Below, in pieces: positions 1 to 4,873 of a stretch of DNA of 5,300 nucleotides (position 1 is its first letter; the number at the start of each line of letters is the position of its first letter). Both the position numbers and the translations under genes were made by a program. Origin of the DNA: an uncultured Eubacteriales bacterium (GTDB lineage: Bacteria; Bacillota_A; Clostridia; Oscillospirales; Oscillospiraceae); contig CATIYU010000111.1 in assembly GCA_949739085.1 (NCBI GenBank), positions 1 to 5,300 of the forward strand, written 5' to 3'. Under the pieces are notes generated by a model. That model had not been told where the DNA came from and made no database searches. It worked only from the letters and a program-made list of their open reading frames with translations.

Positions 1-447
1 CAGCAGCTCCAGGCACTCGTCGATGACCTCGTGGATACGCTGGTCGGGCCGGTCGATCTTGTTGACCACCACGATCACCCGGTGGCCCAGCTCCAGGGCC
101 TTCGACAGCACGAATCGGGTCTGGGGCATGGGCCCCTCGGCGGCGTCCACCAGGAGGATGACGCCGTTGACCATCTTTAGGATGCGCTCCACCTCGCCGC
201 CAAAGTCGGCGTGGCCGGGGGTGTCCACGATGTTGATTTTGGTGTCGCCGTACTGAATGGCGGTATTTTTTGCCAGGATGGTGATTCCACGCTCCCGCTC
301 CAGGTCGCCGGAGTCCATGACCCGGTCCACCACCTCCTGGTTTTCCCGGTAGACGCCGCCCTGCTTGAGCATCTCGTCCACCAGAGTGGTCTTGCCGTGG
401 TCCACGTGGGCAATGATGGCGACGTTGCGCAATTTTTCGTTCTTCAA
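1..447 (-). CDS. typA: TypA/BipA translational GTPase, N-terminal part
   Basis: Ribosome-associated GTPase of the EF-G/LepA superfamily, linked in known bacteria to 50S assembly and stress or cold adaptation. The visible 149 residues are the start of the G domain. The P-loop AHVDHGKT is at 13-20, the switch I/G2 segment RGITILAK at 53-60, [14 protein letters not shown] from 75, and NKIDRP from 129. [11 protein letters not shown] and DFGGEVER are typical of TypA rather than EF-G, EF-Tu or LepA. The start is TTG at 447, giving an N-terminus ([20 protein letters not shown]) of the family's usual length. It is preceded by GGAAAGGGG at 456-464 with 8 bases between. The ATG at 467-465 is out of frame. 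The gene is truncated by the window edge; the family is normally about 600 residues, so roughly three quarters is missing. It has its own promoter and is separated from feoA by a terminator. Identification is firm. Confidence 0.97.
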   Translation of the reverse strand, partial: MKNEKLRNVAIIAHVDHGKTTLVDEMLKQGGVYRENQEVVDRVMDSGDLERERGITILAKNTAIQYGDTKINIVDTPGHADFGGEVERILKMVNGVILLVDAAEGPMPQTRFVLSKALELGHRVIVVVNKIDRPDQRIHEVIDECLELL

Positions 448-496
448 AAGTAAAACCCCTTTCCATGGGTGCTTTAATCTAAAATCCAGCCTGCTT

Positions 497-525
497 ATTG
501 TAGTACGATTATTCCCTTAATTCAA
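497..525 (-). promoter_or_regulatory. SigA-type promoter for typA
   Basis: On the minus strand, -35 TTGAAT (525-520) and -10 TACAAT (502-497) are separated by exactly 17 bases. This matches consensus at 4/6 and 5/6. Transcription would begin near 490, giving a leader of about 43 bases before the TTG start. It lies in an AT-rich gap just downstream of the feoA terminator, as expected for an independent typA transcript. Confidence 0.7.
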
Positions 526-547
526 CCTGCAAAGTCTACAATTTTTT

Positions 548-570
548 GATTTTCCGGCTGGATTTTCCGG
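548..570. repeat. Tandem 10-base direct repeat upstream of typA promoter
   Basis: GATTTTCCGG occurs at 548-557 and again at 561-570, a period of 13 bases. It sits between the feoA terminator and the typA -35 box, about 23 bases upstream of that box. Direct repeats in this position can be activator sites, but no regulator can be named from sequence and chance duplication is possible. Confidence 0.5.
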
Positions 571-580
571 TAGCAACTGA

Positions 581-627
581 TGAAAAAAGGCGAAAAGCGC
601 CCCGCCAGGAAGCTCCCCGGCGGGGCG
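581..627 (-). terminator. Rho-independent terminator after feoA
   Basis: A perfect 9-base stem CGCCCCGCC/GGCGGGGCG (598-606 and 619-627) with a 12-base loop. On the minus strand it is followed by CTTTT and, after a short GC step, six Ts (588-583). It begins 11 bases after the feoA stop codon. The T-rich side is only on the minus strand, so it ends the amidase/feoA side and insulates typA. Confidence 0.85.
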
Positions 628-637
628 GCGTTCTATG

Positions 638-862
638 TCAGCGCAGGGCAATCCGGCGGGCGTCGGCCCGGCGGAGGGCGATAACCGCGCCGCAGACGGA
701 GTAGGCCACCGGGTCGCCCCAGGGGCTCTCCTGGATGGCGGCGACGGTGCTGCCGGGGAGGAACCCCAGCTCCATCAGTCGCTGGCTGTCAGGGGCGGAG
801 AGGGAGGCCACTACGGCGGCGGAGCCCACTGGCAGGCGGTCCAGCGTATGAAAATCCCCCAT
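638..862 (-). CDS. feoA: FeoA-domain protein (ferrous iron transport accessory)
   Basis: A 74-residue protein that is essentially one FeoA domain, the small SH3-like fold that in known systems assists the ferrous-iron permease FeoB at the cytoplasmic membrane. The family pattern is clear: RLMELGFLPG at 28-37, then SPWGDPVAYSVCG from 46 and IALRRADARRI from 61. The length is normal for a stand-alone FeoA. The ATG at 862 is preceded by AAAGGAG (879-873) with 10 bases between. The downstream terminator shows it is the last gene of its transcript. There is no feoB in the window on either side, so it may be an orphan FeoA-like protein whose role cannot be assumed to be iron uptake. It lies 105 bases downstream of the amidase on the same strand; no convincing promoter is visible in the gap. 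The family call is strong; the function is inferred. Confidence 0.9.
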   Translation of the reverse strand: MGDFHTLDRLPVGSAAVVASLSAPDSQRLMELGFLPGSTVAAIQESPWGDPVAYSVCGAVIALRRADARRIALR

Positions 863-880
863 CAGAGGTATTCTCCTTTC

Positions 881-901
881 AAAAGCGAAGGGGAGCTTCG
901 C
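881..901 (-). terminator. Possible weak terminator/hairpin between amidase and feoA
   Basis: On the minus strand, a 6-base stem GCGAAG/CTTCGC (901-896 and 890-885) with a 5-base loop is followed by TTTT (884-881), starting 66 bases after the amidase stop. The stem is short, and the T run leads directly into the feoA Shine-Dalgarno sequence. It could be a weak terminator, a partial attenuator or nothing. Confidence 0.35.
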
Positions 902-902
902 G

Positions 903-916
903 CAGAAGTTCTTCTG
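903..916. repeat. 14-base dyad upstream of feoA
   Basis: CAGAAGTTCTTCTG is a perfect inverted repeat (6+2+6) centred about 47 bases upstream of the feoA start codon, in the amidase-feoA gap. It could be an operator, but no promoter with good spacing was found beside it and it does not match a Fur box. Confidence 0.35.
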
Positions 917-967
917 ATTCTTCTCTTAAATTGGAAAAGAATACAGCCGGTCCAGTATATGCGGGCC

Positions 968-1783
968 CTACGCGCCAAGTGCGAGGTAGGCGGCAATCCC
1001 GTCCGCGATGCCCCGGGCCAGCTTTGCCTGGTAGTCCGGTTGGAGCAGCAGCGCCAGCTCTCCGGGGGTGGACATAAAGCCGCACTCCACCAAAGCGGCG
1101 GGCATCTGCGCCGTGCGCAGTACCGCCAGCTCCGGCCGGGAGTCCACACCCATATCGAAGGCCCCGGTGGACTGCGTCATGCTCTGCATCAGGGCGGAGG
1201 CCAAACTCCACCCGAGGGTATCCGGGCCGTAGGCGGCGGTATAAATGCCAGCGGCCTCGGGATTGGTAACGCTGGCGTTGCAGTGGATGCTGACAAAGAG
1301 ATCCGCCTTCTGGGCACTGGCGAATGCGGTACGGTCATAGAGGCCCACATCCCGGTCGTCCGTGCGGGTGAGGAATACGCTAAAGCCCGCCTCCTCCAGC
1401 AGGGAGGCCGTCTGCCGGGCGATGGCCAGGTTTAGATTCTTCTCCTCCACGCCGCCATAGCTGGCCCCGGTGCTGGCGCCGCCGTGTCCCGGGTCCAGCA
1501 CCACCACGCCGGAGAGAATGGGGGCGGTTTCACCGGAGGTGATGGAGACCGTGCGGGTATCTCCGTCCCAGTTCACAGTAAAGCCTAGGGCCTCAGAGAG
1601 GGCCCGTAAGGGGACCATGGTGAAGCCGCCAGCGGTTATGTAAGCCGCCTCGAAGGCGTTTAGGGGCGCGCCGTCCACTAGGATGGACACCTCCGACTGA
1701 TTGGCCCCGGCGGCGGAAAGAGGGAAAATCATGGCCGCGCAGGCTGTCAGGAGAAGAGTGTGGAGGCGGGTCCGGTTTTTCAT
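968..1783 (-). CDS. Secreted N-acetylmuramoyl-L-alanine amidase (Amidase_3) with Cu-amine-oxidase-like N domain
   Basis: Zinc-dependent peptidoglycan hydrolase that cuts the bond between N-acetylmuramic acid and the stem peptide, acting outside the membrane. It has 271 residues. A signal peptide covers about 1-27: KNRTR basic start, then LLLTACAAMIFPLSAAGA, with likely cleavage near the AGA. A copper-amine-oxidase-N1-like domain follows at about 30-81 (VDGAPLN, MVPLRALSEALG, VNWDGDTRTVSI), common in clostridial envelope proteins. The amidase domain runs from about 92 to the end. Zinc ligands are H100 (LDPGHGG), E114 (VEEKNLNL) and H167 (SIHCNA); the catalytic glutamate is E233 (ALVECGFMS). 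All key residues are present. The ATG at 1783 is chosen because AAAGGAG (1798-1792) lies 8 bases upstream and the signal peptide begins there; a longer in-frame extension to 1846 would run through that site. CwlD- or AmiC-type assignments cannot be separated by eye. Confidence 0.93.
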   Translation of the reverse strand: MKNRTRLHTLLLTACAAMIFPLSAAGANQSEVSILVDGAPLNAFEAAYITAGGFTMVPLRALSEALGFTVNWDGDTRTVSITSGETAPILSGVVVLDPGHGGASTGASYGGVEEKNLNLAIARQTASLLEEAGFSVFLTRTDDRDVGLYDRTAFASAQKADLFVSIHCNASVTNPEAAGIYTAAYGPDTLGWSLASALMQSMTQSTGAFDMGVDSRPELAVLRTAQMPAALVECGFMSTPGELALLLQPDYQAKLARGIADGIAAYLALGA

Positions 1784-1791
1784 AGAGATTG

Positions 1792-1798
1792 CTCCTTT
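1792..1798 (-). promoter_or_regulatory. Ribosome binding site fixing the amidase start
   Basis: AAAGGAG on the minus strand, 8 bases before the ATG at 1783. It overlaps codons of a possible longer frame whose ATG is at 1801, which argues that the shorter, signal-peptide-first product is real. Confidence 0.8.
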
Positions 1799-1816
1799 CA
1801 TATGCGTTGTTTCACT

Positions 1817-1846
1817 ATTGTACTGGGAGACGCCCCGGCGGCGCAA
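1817..1846 (-). promoter_or_regulatory. Probable promoter for the amidase
   Basis: On the minus strand, -10 TACAAT (1822-1817) lies 18 bases after TTGCGC (1846-1841). The -10 box is good and the -35 box is poor (3/6), so this would be a weak or activator-assisted promoter. Transcription would start near 1810, about 27 bases before the ATG. Confidence 0.5.
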
Positions 1847-1874
1847 GCGGTAATATTATGTAATTGCGTCCGGT

Positions 1875-1901
1875 CCGCCGCCGGGACCCATCGGGCGGCG
1901 G
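1875..1901. repeat. GC-rich inverted repeat in the divergent intergenic region
   Basis: CCGCCGCC (1875-1882) and GGCGGCGG (1894-1901) form a perfect 8-base inverted repeat around an 11-base centre. It lies between the divergent amidase and FIST promoters, with no T run on either side, so it is unlikely to be a terminator. It could be a shared regulator site or a structural spacer. Confidence 0.5.
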
Positions 1902-1938
1902 GAATCTACAAAAATTGCAAATCCGGCCCTGCCAACTG

Positions 1939-1967
1939 TTGACACGGCTGGAACTTTCCAGTATAAT
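1939..1967 (+). promoter_or_regulatory. Perfect-consensus promoter for the FIST-MCP unit
   Basis: TTGACA (1939-1944) and TATAAT (1962-1967) are separated by exactly 17 bases, 12/12 matches to the housekeeping sigma factor consensus. Transcription should start near 1974, giving a leader of about 37 bases before the GTG start at 2011. The next gene also has no promoter of its own in the 17-base gap, so both are likely transcribed from here. Confidence 0.88.
1948..1961. promoter_or_regulatory. Dyad in the promoter spacer (candidate operator)
   Basis: CTGGAACTTTCCAG is a perfect 6+2+6 inverted repeat filling most of the spacer between the -35 and -10 boxes, and abutting the -10. A protein bound here would block RNA polymerase. 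No known operator (LexA, CcpA, Fur) matches. The symmetry is seen; the operator role is inferred. Confidence 0.5.
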
Positions 1968-1971
1968 TATC

Positions 1972-1985
1972 AAATCTGTAGATTT
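1972..1985. promoter_or_regulatory. Dyad at the expected transcription start (candidate operator)
   Basis: AAATCTGTAGATTT is a perfect 6+2+6 inverted repeat centred 24 bases downstream of the spacer dyad, covering the predicted +1. The two dyads differ in sequence, so they would not obviously bind the same protein. As RNA it would give only a weak AT-rich stem, so a DNA-binding role is more plausible. Confidence 0.45.
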
Positions 1986-1996
1986 AATGTTATGGG

Positions 1997-2003
1997 AAGG
2001 GGA
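1997..2003 (+). promoter_or_regulatory. Ribosome binding site fixing the GTG start of the FIST gene
   Basis: AAGGGGA, 7 bases before GTG at 2011. The frame stays open upstream to 1864, but that extension would read through the promoter and has no site of this kind, so the GTG start is preferred. Confidence 0.75.
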
Positions 2004-2010
2004 CGGCAGT

Positions 2011-3066
2011 GTGAGACAATTTTTTGGTATGAGCCAGCGCGGCGATCTGGAGGAGGCGGCCAGTGGACTCCACAACCCCCAGTTTATCATGCTGCTTTCA
2101 AACGACGCCCAGTTTGAAAGCCACGTAAAAGCCCTAGAGAAGCGTTACCCAGGCGTTCCCAGCATTGGATGCATCGGTATGTGCTACCAGACCAGGATTG
2201 TGGAGAACGGCGTGGGTATTATTGCTTTTACTGACGGCGTCAGCGCCACGGCCAACGTGCTGGAGCAGGTGTCGTCCATGCCGGTCAAGTACATACAGCG
2301 CCTGGAGAACGACCTGCAAAAACTGAGTGGGGCCAGCCGGGACACGGTCTGCATTGATTTCTGCGCGGGCAACGACGCCTGCGTGCTGACTACTATGTAT
2401 ACCTCCCTGCGCCAGCGGGGCATCTCCCTGGTGGGCGGCACCGGCGGCGAGGGTCGCGTCTCCGCCAACGGGCGCGTCTACAAGGACGCAGTGGCCTACG
2501 GGCTGGTCCGGAACATGGGCGGGCGCGTGAAGACCTACAAGGAGAACATCTACCGCCAGATGGGAGATTACCGCTTCATCGCCTCTGACACGGACCGGGC
2601 CAACTACATTCTGGGTTCCCTGAACGGCAGGCCCGCCAAGCAGGTCTATAAGAGCATCCTCCACGTGACGGATGAGGAGATTCTCACCCGGACCTTCCAG
2701 AACCCCTTCGGCAAGCTCAACGGGGACGACATCTGCATCATTTCCATCAAGGAGGTCAACGGCAACGCCCTGGCCTGCTTCCGGCAGGTCAACGACTCCG
2801 ACGTGCTCATCCTGCTGGAGCTGGGGGACTTCAAGGCCATTGCCAAGGAAACCATCCGCCAGATCTGCCAGGACTTCCCCCGGCGCTCCGCCATTTTTTC
2901 CGTGAACTGCCTGTTCCGCTACAAGCTGTTTTCTGAGCACAACTACATGCAGCCCTACTTGCAGGAGATGGCGTCGCTGGGGAACCACGCCGGATTCGTC
3001 GGGTATGGGGAGCACTACAATAACCGCTTTGTCAACCAGTCTATGACCTGTGTGGTGTTTGAGTAA
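2011..3066 (+). CDS. Stand-alone FIST-domain sensory protein (FIST_N + FIST_C)
   Basis: FIST domains are predicted intracellular ligand sensors, thought to bind small molecules such as amino acids, and are usually fused to or encoded with chemoreceptors, kinases or diguanylate cyclases. This 351-residue protein has only the sensor. FIST_N lies at about 20-205, with the family's SIGCIG segment (51-56) and GGTGGEG (142-148) followed by [19 protein letters not shown] lies at about 215-345, ending in GYGEHYNN (331-338), close to the usual YGE signature. There is no signal peptide or membrane helix, so it should be cytoplasmic. The start is GTG at 2011, set by AAGGGGA and by the promoter directly upstream. 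It is odd in having ten cysteines, including two CX3C pairs (C54/C58 and C114/C118) and C124. The following MCP gene starts 17 bases after its stop, so the two are probably partners. The family call is by motif and layout, not by alignment. Confidence 0.85.
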   Translation: MRQFFGMSQRGDLEEAASGLHNPQFIMLLSNDAQFESHVKALEKRYPGVPSIGCIGMCYQTRIVENGVGIIAFTDGVSATANVLEQVSSMPVKYIQRLENDLQKLSGASRDTVCIDFCAGNDACVLTTMYTSLRQRGISLVGGTGGEGRVSANGRVYKDAVAYGLVRNMGGRVKTYKENIYRQMGDYRFIASDTDRANYILGSLNGRPAKQVYKSILHVTDEEILTRTFQNPFGKLNGDDICIISIKEVNGNALACFRQVNDSDVLILLELGDFKAIAKETIRQICQDFPRRSAIFSVNCLFRYKLFSEHNYMQPYLQEMASLGNHAGFVGYGEHYNNRFVNQSMTCVVFE

Positions 3067-3083
3067 GAGAGGGGGAGCGCGGC

Positions 3084-4028
3084 ATGTTTTTTGCGGGAAA
3101 GGACCGGCGCAGGCCGGAGCAGGCCCGGGAGGAGAGGAGCCTCTATCCGGTGCTGCATGTGGCCGGGAGCCTGAAGGAGTACCAGAAGGAGCTGGTATAT
3201 AAGGAAGTGGAGTCCCTGCGGGAGCTGGGGCAGGTGGGTGCGTCCTTCTCCGGCGTGATCAAGGAGGCGGACCACTTCCAGAGCCGGCTCCAGTCCCTGG
3301 GGGATTCCTTCTCGAATATCAATGAGACGGCGGAGCAGTTTGCCCAGGTGCGCACGGAGATCGGCCAGACGGTGTCCGGGGCGGAGGGGCAGATTGAGGA
3401 GCTGGGGAAGATTTCCACGCAGGTCCAGCGGTCCTATGAGAATATGACGGAGACCTTTACTCAGCTGCAAACCGCCATCAACGGCATCCAGCAGTGCATG
3501 GGTAAAATTGTATCCATCGCGGACCAGACCAATATTCTCGCCATCAACGCCTCTATTGAGGCAGCCAGAGCCGGGGCGGAGGGCCGCGGATTCGCGGTGG
3601 TGGCCGCCCAGGTGAAGGAGCTGGCCAAGGAGATCAAGATTCTGGCCGGCGAGGTGGACACCGGCGTGTGCGAGGTGGAGAGCCGGGCCAACGAGCTCAG
3701 CGGCAGCATCCAGAGCTCCCAGCAGACTCTGGGGCAGAGCGCCGGCATCGTAAGCCAGACCGGTGAGAGCTTCCAGCAGATCACAGCGGCGGCGGAGGGA
3801 GCGGTGTCCGTACAGTCGGAGATATCCAGCGTGATTTCCGCCTCGCAGCAGGAGCTGGAGTCAATCCGCCATTTCTTTGAGCAGATTAAGGGCCAGTATC
3901 AGGAGGTGCTCAAGCATATCGACCGGGCCAGCCGACTGGGTACCACCAAGAGCGCTATGTTTGAGGACATGGACAACATGATCTCCCAGATTTCGCCCAT
4001 GGTGAAGGAATTGGAGTCCGGCTTCTGA
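3084..4028 (+). CDS. Soluble methyl-accepting chemotaxis protein lacking membrane, HAMP and sensor domains
   Basis: Chemoreceptor signalling domain that would form an antiparallel coiled-coil bundle and control the CheA kinase with CheW. It has 314 residues, against 500 or more for a typical transmembrane receptor. Residues 1-30 are polar with no hydrophobic segment. About 31-148 is the descending helix, the hairpin tip is around 149-170 ([32 protein letters not shown]), and about 171-282 is the returning helix. A tail of about 30 residues follows, with no CheR/CheB tethering pentapeptide. A Q/E pair at 256-257 (SASQQELES) resembles a methylation site. The tip is well conserved but has Ala at 165 and Gln at 176 where the E. 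coli receptors have Glu. The ATG at 3084 follows AGGGGGAG. With no sensor of its own and a FIST gene just upstream, it is probably the output half of a split cytoplasmic receptor (inferred). Confidence 0.92.
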   Translation: MFFAGKDRRRPEQAREERSLYPVLHVAGSLKEYQKELVYKEVESLRELGQVGASFSGVIKEADHFQSRLQSLGDSFSNINETAEQFAQVRTEIGQTVSGAEGQIEELGKISTQVQRSYENMTETFTQLQTAINGIQQCMGKIVSIADQTNILAINASIEAARAGAEGRGFAVVAAQVKELAKEIKILAGEVDTGVCEVESRANELSGSIQSSQQTLGQSAGIVSQTGESFQQITAAAEGAVSVQSEISSVISASQQELESIRHFFEQIKGQYQEVLKHIDRASRLGTTKSAMFEDMDNMISQISPMVKELESGF

Positions 4029-4043
4029 GACGCGGACATGGTT

Positions 4044-4085
4044 CCGGGAAACGGCGTGGTCCCAGCCGCGCTGTTTCCCGGTTTT
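4044..4085 (+). terminator. Strong Rho-independent terminator after the MCP gene
   Basis: A 16-base-pair stem (4044-4059 with 4066-4081), containing two G-T wobbles, closes on the 6-base loop TCCCAG and is followed by TTTTGTCT. It begins 15 bases after the MCP stop and separates the FIST-MCP unit from the ribosomal-protein operon. Confidence 0.93.
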
Positions 4086-4122
4086 GTCTGATAAAAAAAT
4101 CACTAAAAACTCGAAATATCCC

Positions 4123-4151
4123 TTGACAATTCATCCCATATGCGCTATACT
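4123..4151 (+). promoter_or_regulatory. Promoter of the S10 ribosomal-protein operon
   Basis: TTGACA (4123-4128) and TATACT (4146-4151) with a 17-base spacer, 11/12 matches to the housekeeping consensus, inside an AT-rich stretch. The expected start is near 4158, which leaves a leader of about 290 bases before rpsJ. A near-perfect promoter fits the high expression of ribosomal proteins. Confidence 0.88.
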
Positions 4152-4228
4152 AACAAGGCTTGCATATGAATTGCCATGCTTTGGCATTCTATTCAAGCAA
4201 CTGCGATGATGCGGGAGATTGCGGCCCT

Positions 4229-4340
4229 GCCGGTAACTTCTGCGGAGTATGTCCGATAATCGGGCGGCTGAGAATGTCCTTTTCGCGGCGTAGATCAACG
4301 CGCCATGGACAAGTACCGGCCTTTTGCGAGCCGGTATTTT
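4229..4340 (+). promoter_or_regulatory. Attenuator-like antiterminator/terminator pair in the rpsJ leader
   Basis: Segment 2, AAGTACCGGC (4311-4320), can pair with segment 3, GCCGGTATTT (4330-4339). This makes a 10-pair hairpin with one G-T wobble and a 9-base loop that ends in a short T run, a terminator shape. The same segment 2 can instead pair with segment 1, GCCGGTAACTT (4229-4239): ten pairs with one bulged A. Segments 1 and 3 are near copies, so the two structures are mutually exclusive. The T run is short (TTTTCTAT), so termination may be partial. The pairing is seen; control by L4 or another effector is inference. Confidence 0.55.
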
Positions 4341-4433
4341 CTATGAGTCGGAATGATACGCACGGATAAGCGGGAAGAACTTTCTCGCCGTACAGAGTAA
4401 GGAACATCCAGAATACTACTTTGTACAAAATAT

Positions 4434-4439
4434 GGAGGA
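4434..4439 (+). promoter_or_regulatory. Ribosome binding site of rpsJ
   Basis: GGAGGA lies 8 bases before ATG 4448. It rules out an upstream in-frame TTG at 4421, which would precede this site and add nine residues not found in S10. Confidence 0.85.
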
Positions 4440-4447
4440 ACAAAGCA

Positions 4448-4756
4448 ATGGCAAAAGAAACCATCCGCATTCGCCTGAAGGCATACGACCACCAGGTTAT
4501 CGATCAGTCCGCCTATAAAATCGTGGAGACCGCTAAGCGCACCGGCGCCAGCGTCTCCGGCCCCATCCCCCTGCCCACCAAGAAAGAGGTCGTGACCATT
4601 CTGCGGTCCGTCCACGTCAACAAGGACAGCCGGGAGCAGTTTGAGCGGCGGACCCATAAGCGCCTGATCGACATTACCAGTTCCAGCCCCAAGACTGTGG
4701 AAGCCCTGATGAGCCTGGAGCTGCCCGCAGGCGTGGAGATCGAGATTAAGCTCTAA
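4448..4756 (+). CDS. rpsJ: 30S ribosomal protein S10
   Basis: S10 is a 30S head protein of the ribosome; in bacteria it also serves as NusE in transcription antitermination. The 102 residues are the standard length. Signature stretches are [10 protein letters not shown] (6-15), the ribosome-inserted loop [14 protein letters not shown] (34-47) and [13 protein letters not shown] (64-76), followed by the usual [16 protein letters not shown] end. It is the first gene of the operon, as is normal in Firmicutes when the upstream str operon lies elsewhere, and rplC follows after 117 bases. The ATG at 4448 is set by GGAGGA. No oddities are seen in the protein. Confidence 0.98.
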   Translation: MAKETIRIRLKAYDHQVIDQSAYKIVETAKRTGASVSGPIPLPTKKEVVTILRSVHVNKDSREQFERRTHKRLIDITSSSPKTVEALMSLELPAGVEIEIKL

Positions 4757-4784
4757 GCCCCGCTTTTTATTCCGCAACCCACCA

Positions 4785-4809
4785 GTCCGCCGGCTTGCGT
4801 GAGGCGGAC
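4785..4809 (+). repeat. Hairpin in the rpsJ-rplC gap
   Basis: GTCCGCC (4785-4791) pairs perfectly with GGCGGAC (4803-4809) around an 11-base loop. A second small stem, CGCAG/CTGCG (4823-4827 and 4833-4837), follows. There is no T run after either, so this is not an intrinsic terminator. It may be an mRNA processing or translational control element. Confidence 0.5.
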
Positions 4810-4873
4810 GGGGTCATGTCGCCGCAGCCAGACTGCGCCGACCAATAACCTTAATTAAAAGGAGAAAGTACCA

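Larger units (their letters stand above)
4158..4447 (+). ncRNA. Long structured 5' leader of the rpsJ operon
   Basis: About 290 untranslated bases. At the very 5' end a hairpin pairs GCTTG (4158-4162) with CAAGC (4194-4198), with inner helices GAAT/ATTC and GCCA/TGGC around loop TGCTT. Further on lies the switch-like element at 4229-4340. A TTTGTACAAA palindrome (4420-4429) sits just before the Shine-Dalgarno. S10 operons in other bacteria are controlled through their leaders by ribosomal protein L4, so an autoregulatory leader is plausible, but this sequence was not matched to a known family. Confidence 0.6.

Noticed and set aside
635..1435. 266-codon open frame on the plus strand opposite feoA and the amidase
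   Set aside because: It is antisense to two well-recognised genes, resembles no family and follows from the GC-rich codon use of the opposite strand.
1864..2010. N-terminal extension of the FIST protein
   Set aside because: The added frame would run across a perfect promoter and the inverted repeat; the GTG at 2011 has a proper ribosome binding site.
2134..3015. 293-codon open frame on the minus strand opposite the FIST gene
   Set aside because: It is the shadow of a coding frame with clear FIST motifs, has no supported start and shows a low-complexity, His/Val/Leu-rich composition typical of shadows.
4160..4369. Possible 69-residue leader protein before rpsJ
   Set aside because: Its TTG start lies at the predicted transcription start with no ribosome binding site, it crosses the hairpin elements, and its product resembles nothing.
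4420..4429. TTTGTACAAA palindrome as an operator for rpsJ
   Set aside because: It lies far downstream of the promoter, next to the ribosome binding site, and a 10-base AT-rich palindrome is easily found by chance.
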